NCBI GenBank assembly: GCA_903831925.1
Contig: CAIKZV010000279.1
Location: 1-10,539 of the forward strand
Reading direction: 5' to 3'
DNA: 10,539 nt
DNA from: an uncultured Burkholderiales bacterium
Lineage (GTDB): Bacteria > Pseudomonadota > Gammaproteobacteria > Burkholderiales > Burkholderiaceae_E
The position numbers and the translations under genes are program-made. Position 1 is the first letter of the stretch. Each line of letters opens with the position of its first letter. Under the pieces are notes generated by a model. It saw only the letters and a program-made list of their open reading frames with translations. It did no database searches and had not been told where the DNA came from. Below are positions 7,044 through 10,539 of the stretch, in pieces.

Positions 7044-8567
7044 TCAGCGCGGTGGATTGCGGTCGCGCGGTGAGCCGCCGCCCTGCAGGTCAGACGGCCA
7101 GTCGCGGTCGATATTCGCAGCGCGATCAGCGGGCATGCCCGCCTCCTGGGCGCCATCGCTGCCCCTATCGCTGCCCCCGTCGTTGCTGCTGTCACTCTCG
7201 CTGCCGGCGCTGCCCCGACGGGCGCCACTGCTGCGGCGTCTGCGTCGCCGTGCCGGGCCTGTGCGGGCTTCGCCCGGTCGGGCGTCGAGCAGCTGCTCAC
7301 GGGTGGCGGCATCGCCCTCAACGAATTGCGTCCACCACTGACCGAGCGCCTCGGGCAATTCGCCGGCCTCGACGCGCAGCAGCAGGAAGTCGAAGCCCGC
7401 CCGAAAGCGCAGGTGTTCGAGCGCCCGAATGGCACCGCGCCCGCCCTTTTCGAGCCGGGGTTGCAGGCCCCAGATTTCGCGCATGTCGGCAATATGCCGA
7501 CGCTGGATCGCCAGCTTCGAGGCTTGCTCGTCGAGCACCGAATCCATGGCCTGCATCAGCGCCGGGATGGAATGCTCGCCACCGGCCATCAGCGCCTGCC
7601 AGCGGTCCGAGACCAGTTGCCACAGCAGCGTGGCAAACAGAAAGCCGGGTGAGACCGACTTGCCGGCCCGCACGCGGTCATCGGTATTGGCCAGCGCCAC
7701 CTCGATGAACCGCTCGCCACGCGGCTGCTCGAGGATCACATCGAGCAGGGGCAGTACACCGTGATGCAGGCCTTCGGCACGCAGGCGTCGCACGCAGGCC
7801 AGCGCATGGCCCGACTCGAGCAGCTTGAGCATCTCGTCGAAAAGCCGTGCCGACGGGACGTTTTCGATCAGTGAGGCGAGTTCGCGAACCGGTGCCAGCG
7901 TGGCCGGGTCGACCTCGAAATCGAGCTTGGCCGCAAAGCGCACCGTGCGCAGCATGCGCACCGGATCTTCGCGATAGCGGGTGGCCGGATCGCCGATCAT
8001 GCGCAGCCGGCGCGCTTTGAGGTCGGCCACGCCACCGAGGTAGTCGAGCACCTGGTCGCCGATCGGGTCGTAGTAGAGCGCGTTGATGGTGAAGTCGCGG
8101 CGCAGCGCGTCTTCATGCTGCGAGCCGAAGACATTGTCGCGCAGCACCCGGCCATGCTCGTCGGTCTCGGCGTCGGTTTGAAGGGCGCGAAAGGTGGAGG
8201 TTTCGATGGTCTCGCGCCCGAACATCACATGGACGATCTTGAAGCGCCGACCGATGATCCGGGCGCGACGAAAGAGCGCCTGCACTTCTTCGGGCGTGGC
8301 ATCGGTGGCCACGTCGAAGTCCTTGGGCTGAAGCCCGAGCAGCGAGTCGCGAACGCCGCCGCCGACCACGAAGGCCTTGTAGCCGCCTCGCTGCAGAACC
8401 TCGCAGGTTTTCATGGCCGCCGGCGAAATCTGTTCGCGCTTGATGCCGAGTTCGGCGCCGCGATAACTCAGCAGTTTCGGGCCGGATGCCGCCGGTGGTT
8501 TGGGTGCAGAGCTTGCCTGCGCCGACTCGCCACCCCCCAGAAGCCGTTTGATGAACTTGACGATCAT
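7044..8567 (-). CDS. pcnB: poly(A) polymerase I
   Basis: Adds poly(A) tails to RNA 3' ends, which marks many bacterial transcripts for decay and controls some plasmid antisense RNAs. The 507-residue protein belongs to the class II nucleotidyltransferases shared with CCA-adding enzymes. It has FVVGGGVRDSLLGLQPKDFD (66-85) with catalytic D83 and D85, IETSTFRA (121-128), the PAP-specific RDNVFG (143-148) with EDALRRDFTINALYYD (152-167), and the conserved RYREDPVRMLRTVRFAAKLDF (197-217). PAP rather than tRNA nucleotidyltransferase is favoured by the RDNVFG insert, the long C-terminal region and the operon position. The C terminus ends in a low-complexity tail: six arginines (440-445), then Ser/Asp/Gly-rich sequence (447-475). 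Basic tails are usual in this family. ATG 8567 gives the typical MIVKFIKRLLGG start and lies 25 nt after the HAD stop. Confidence 0.95.
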   Translation of the reverse strand: MIVKFIKRLLGGGESAQASSAPKPPAASGPKLLSYRGAELGIKREQISPAAMKTCEVLQRGGYKAFVVGGGVRDSLLGLQPKDFDVATDATPEEVQALFRRARIIGRRFKIVHVMFGRETIETSTFRALQTDAETDEHGRVLRDNVFGSQHEDALRRDFTINALYYDPIGDQVLDYLGGVADLKARRLRMIGDPATRYREDPVRMLRTVRFAAKLDFEVDPATLAPVRELASLIENVPSARLFDEMLKLLESGHALACVRRLRAEGLHHGVLPLLDVILEQPRGERFIEVALANTDDRVRAGKSVSPGFLFATLLWQLVSDRWQALMAGGEHSIPALMQAMDSVLDEQASKLAIQRRHIADMREIWGLQPRLEKGGRGAIRALEHLRFRAGFDFLLLRVEAGELPEALGQWWTQFVEGDAATREQLLDARPGEARTGPARRRRRRSSGARRGSAGSESDSSNDGGSDRGSDGAQEAGMPADRAANIDRDWPSDLQGGGSPRDRNPPR

Positions 8568-8592
8568 GGACGATCGCCGCTTGCACTCGAAT

Positions 8593-9279
8593 TCATGGAT
8601 TGCCTTCGAAAAGCCTCAGGACCGGCCATCCTCGCGTGATGGCGGTGGCATGCAGGACCGGGTCGGGGTTGGTCGCGACCGGATCGGTGACCTGCTCGAG
8701 CAAGGCGATGTCGTTGCGCGAATCGCTGTAGAACCAGCTGCGCTCGAAGCCATCAAAGCGCTTGCCCATCGACTCGAGCCACTCATGGGTGCGCACGACC
8801 TTGCCTTCGCGAAATGAAGGCGTGCCCTGTGGACGGCCGGTGAATTGGCCGTCGGCTTCTTCCAGCGTGGTCGCCACCAGATGGTCGATGCCGAAGGCGC
8901 GGGCAATCGGTGCGGTCACGAAGGCATTGGTGGCGGTGACCAGAGCGACCAGATCGCCGCGCGCACGATGCCGATCGACCAGTTCGCGGGCCTGATGCGA
9001 GATCGTGGGCGTGATGACTTCGGTCATGAACTGGGCATGCCAGCGGTCGAGGGTGTCACGCGGATGGGCGGCCAGCGGCGCCAGCTGAAACTGCAGGAAT
9101 TCGGCGATATCGAGCGAGCCGGCCTTGTACTGTTCGTAGAAGCGGTTGTTCTCGCGTTCGTAGTCGTCGCCGTCGAGGACGCCCAGCCGAGCCAGGAATC
9201 GGGACCACTCATAGTCGCTGTCGATGGGCAGCAGGGTGTGGTCGAGATCGAAAAGTGCCAGATGCATGTCGGCGTCCAT
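8593..9279 (-). CDS. HAD-IB family phosphatase (SerB-like)
   Basis: A 228-residue haloacid-dehalogenase-superfamily hydrolase of subfamily IB, similar to phosphoserine phosphatase. Motif I is FDLDHTLLPIDSD (10-22) with nucleophile D11 and general acid D13. A helical cap (about 22-95) follows. Motif II is VTATNAF with T115, motif III probably K160 in FREGKVV, and motif IV YSDSRNDIALL with D186 and D190. All catalytic residues are present, so it should be an active cytosolic phosphatase. Members in this operon position are variously annotated as phosphoserine phosphatase-like or histidinol-phosphatase. The substrate cannot be decided from sequence. ATG 9279 starts one base after the hda stop (TAG-A-ATG). 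M5 is an alternative start just before the motif. Confidence 0.9.
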   Translation of the reverse strand: MDADMHLALFDLDHTLLPIDSDYEWSRFLARLGVLDGDDYERENNRFYEQYKAGSLDIAEFLQFQLAPLAAHPRDTLDRWHAQFMTEVITPTISHQARELVDRHRARGDLVALVTATNAFVTAPIARAFGIDHLVATTLEEADGQFTGRPQGTPSFREGKVVRTHEWLESMGKRFDGFERSWFYSDSRNDIALLEQVTDPVATNPDPVLHATAITRGWPVLRLFEGNP

Positions 9280-9280
9280 T

Positions 9281-10078
9281 CTACGGCATGTCGTCGCCGG
9301 TGCCCGCCGGTGATTCGGGGTGCTCGGGGGGGGCAGGGGGGTCGGGGGGTATCGCCTGCAGGAACTCGCGCACCAGCGGCACGGTGAGGGCCCGTTTGCG
9401 GGCCAGAGCGAAGCGGTCGAGGCGATCGATCAGGGCACGCAACTGGCCGAGATCGCGCGCCGTGCGGGTCATCAGCCAGGGGATCAGGTCGGCGCTGGCG
9501 GTAATACCGCGCTCGGCCAGCGTGACCGCCAGCGCCTGGGCGGCATCGGGGTCGCTCAGGCGATGCAGCTGAAAAACCAGGCCCCAGCCCAGTCGGGTGG
9601 CCAGCTCCGGGATCACCGGCAACTGCATCGGGGCGGTCGAGCCGGCGCTCACCAATGCGCTCACCATCGTTGTTGCGGCCTCGGCCTGAATGGCATTGAA
9701 CAGATGAAAGACGCTCACCTGGCGCGGGGCGTCGAGCCGATCGCAGTCGTCGACCAGCCACAGGCTGATCGAGGGGTCATGGTCGAAGTCGGGCAGATCG
9801 CTCGCCGGCGTCAGCAAGCGGGCGCGGTTTGGCCCGCTTGCGCTCGCCAGGGCATGCAGCAGATGGCTGCGGCCGCTGGCCGGTAATCCCCACAGATAGA
9901 TGAATCGCGAGCCGGTCGCCGGGCCGATGCCGCGACCCCGCGCGTTGTGGTCGGGATGACAGCCACTGGCCTTGAGCAGGCCGCGCAGCGATGCCAGCGC
10001 CTCGAGGTTGTCGCCGGCCACGAAGTTGTCGAAGGTCGGCGGCGGTGGTGCGCCGAGATCGAGGGTGAGCTGGTTCAA
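9281..10078 (-). CDS. hda: Hda, DnaA-related regulator of replication initiation
   Basis: A 265-residue AAA+ protein related to DnaA domain III. With the DNA-loaded sliding clamp it promotes hydrolysis of DnaA-bound ATP (RIDA) and so prevents re-initiation. TTG 10078 gives MNQLTLDLG, so the clamp-binding motif QLTLDL sits at residues 3-8, as the QLSLPL motif does near the N terminus of E. coli Hda. TFDNFVAGDN (15-24) is the DnaA-like N-terminal strand. The Walker A region WGLPASGRSH (63-72) has Arg in place of the usual Lys, as in Hda. The Walker B region is LWLVDDCD (106-113), and sensor and lid parts follow. The frame is open to 10186 but no ATG or GTG lies nearer the motif. The end is a Pro-rich tail (243-265) encoded by C tracts. 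A real DnaA would have a C-terminal HTH domain, absent here. First gene of the hda-HAD-pcnB-folK-dNK operon. Confidence 0.92.
   Translation of the reverse strand: MNQLTLDLGAPPPPTFDNFVAGDNLEALASLRGLLKASGCHPDHNARGRGIGPATGSRFIYLWGLPASGRSHLLHALASASGPNRARLLTPASDLPDFDHDPSISLWLVDDCDRLDAPRQVSVFHLFNAIQAEAATTMVSALVSAGSTAPMQLPVIPELATRLGWGLVFQLHRLSDPDAAQALAVTLAERGITASADLIPWLMTRTARDLGQLRALIDRLDRFALARKRALTVPLVREFLQAIPPDPPAPPEHPESPAGTGDDMP
9317..9349 (+). other. G-quadruplex-type sequence with a G8 tract inside the hda 3' end
   Basis: The plus strand, the template strand of hda, has four G runs: 4 (9317-9320), 8 (9326-9333), 6 (9336-9341) and 6 (9344-9349), with loops of 5, 2 and 2 nt. This satisfies the usual four-run quadruplex pattern with three or more G per run. 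On the coding strand it is the C-rich code for the Pro-rich Hda tail. Whether it folds in the cell is not known. Confidence 0.7.
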
Positions 10079-10102
10079 GACGATGGCGAGGGGACTGACC
10101 GT

Positions 10103-10126
10103 TACAATGCGAGTTGACCCATTGTA
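10103..10126. promoter_or_regulatory. inverted repeat with back-to-back -10-like hexamers between hda and purM
   Basis: TACAATG (10103-10109) and CATTGTA (10120-10126) form a perfect 7-bp inverted repeat with a 10-nt spacer. Each arm contains TACAAT, 5 of 6 to the sigma-70 -10 consensus: plus-strand orientation at 10103-10108 (towards purM) and minus-strand orientation at 10126-10121 (towards hda). It is the only AT-rich part of the 77-bp divergent region 10079-10155. No good -35 stands 16-18 bp from either hexamer, so an operator for a dimeric regulator is an equal alternative. Confidence 0.5.
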
Positions 10127-10155
10127 TCGGTCCGCACCGACGGCCCGCACCCAGC

Positions 10156-10539
10156 ATGAGTGATCAGCCCGACGGCATTGCGGCAAACGCCTCCGCGCCC
10201 CTTTCCTACAAGGATGCCGGTGGCGATAGTGATGCCGGCGATGCCCTGGTCGAGCGCATCAAGCCGATGGCTCGCCGCACGCTTCGCGAGGGCGTGCTCA
10301 CCGGCATTGGTGGTTTCGGCGCGCTCTTTGAGGTGCCCAAGCGCTATCGCGAGCCGGTGCTGGTGTCGGGCACCGACGGGGTGGGCACCAAGCTGAGGAT
10401 GGCTTTTGCGCTGGGCCGTCATGACACCGTCGGGATCGACCTGGTGGCGATGAGCGTCAACGACATCCTGGTGCAGGGCGCCGAGCCGCTCTTTTTTCTC
10501 GACTATTTCGCCTGCGGCCGACTCGATGTCGACACCGCC
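10156..10539 (+). CDS. purM: phosphoribosylformylglycinamidine cyclo-ligase, N-terminal 128 residues (runs off the window)
   Basis: AIR synthetase of de novo purine synthesis, which closes the imidazole ring of FGAM using ATP. From ATG 10156 the frame is open to the window end. The start MSDQPDG precedes LSYKDAGGDSDAG (16-28), LVERIKPMARRT, GGFGALFEVP (52-61), REPVLVSGTDGVGTKLR (65-81), and GIDLVAMSVNDILVQGAEPLFFLDYFA, all hallmark PurM segments in family order. The SGTDGVGTK loop belongs to the ATP-binding glycine-rich part, and the conserved ND pair lies in the active site. The missing part would be about 220 residues (a full PurM is roughly 345-350). No clear Shine-Dalgarno is seen before the ATG. 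It diverges from hda, an arrangement common in Burkholderiales. Confidence 0.95.
   Translation, partial: MSDQPDGIAANASAPLSYKDAGGDSDAGDALVERIKPMARRTLREGVLTGIGGFGALFEVPKRYREPVLVSGTDGVGTKLRMAFALGRHDTVGIDLVAMSVNDILVQGAEPLFFLDYFACGRLDVDTA

Noticed and set aside
6617..7708. Plus-strand open frame (363 codons) opposite folK and pcnB
   Set aside because: It crosses two well-identified genes on the other strand, is very Arg-rich in its second half and shows no domain.
1..10539. CRISPR array, insertion sequence, toxin-antitoxin or defence island
   Set aside because: No spaced repeats, transposase motifs or terminal inverted repeats were seen. Almost all of the sequence is taken up by identifiable housekeeping genes.

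Overview
The window reads as a stretch of chromosome from a GC-rich betaproteobacterium, most likely in the Burkholderiales. The main evidence is the block purM (divergent) / hda / HAD-IB phosphatase / pcnB / folK / deoxynucleoside kinase, an arrangement I recall from Burkholderia and Ralstonia relatives. The encoded CCA of the tRNA and the high GC content fit this. I cannot name a genus. I see no mobile element, CRISPR array or gene cluster that looks recently acquired, and nothing I would call a new system. The interest lies in regulatory and junction details.

Layout: (1) Bases 1-43 are the 3' end of a class II tRNA, almost certainly tRNA-Leu. (2) Bases 44-282 hold no convincing gene, only a weak terminator-like hairpin. 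(3) Bases 283-1056 (+) encode an exported FecR-domain protein. (4) Converging on it, bases 3167-1123 (-) carry phoB-phoR, the phosphate-starvation two-component system. It is preceded at 3200-3232 by three 11-bp direct-repeat units that look like a Pho box. (5) Bases 4706-3276 (-) encode a bifunctional mannose-1-phosphate guanylyltransferase / mannose-6-phosphate isomerase (ManC/AlgA type). It diverges from galE (4809-5849, +), so GDP-mannose and UDP-galactose supply sit side by side. (6) A tight minus-strand operon runs from 10078 down to 5904: hda, HAD phosphatase, pcnB, folK, deoxynucleoside kinase. Most junctions are 1-nt gaps or a 4-nt overlap. It converges on galE across a GC-rich hairpin. 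(7) At 10156 purM starts on the + strand and runs off the window. The 77-bp hda/purM divergent region contains a perfect 7-bp inverted repeat whose arms each contain a TACAAT -10-like hexamer facing opposite ways.

How the genes relate: PhoR senses phosphate status and phosphorylates PhoB, which probably activates its own promoter through the Pho box. ManC and GalE make nucleotide sugars for surface polysaccharides. The hda operon groups replication-initiation control (Hda), RNA 3' polyadenylation (PcnB), folate synthesis (FolK) and deoxynucleoside salvage next to purine synthesis (PurM), a loose theme of nucleotide and replication housekeeping. Five of the nine complete genes appear to start with GTG or TTG (fecR-like, phoB, phoR, manC, hda).
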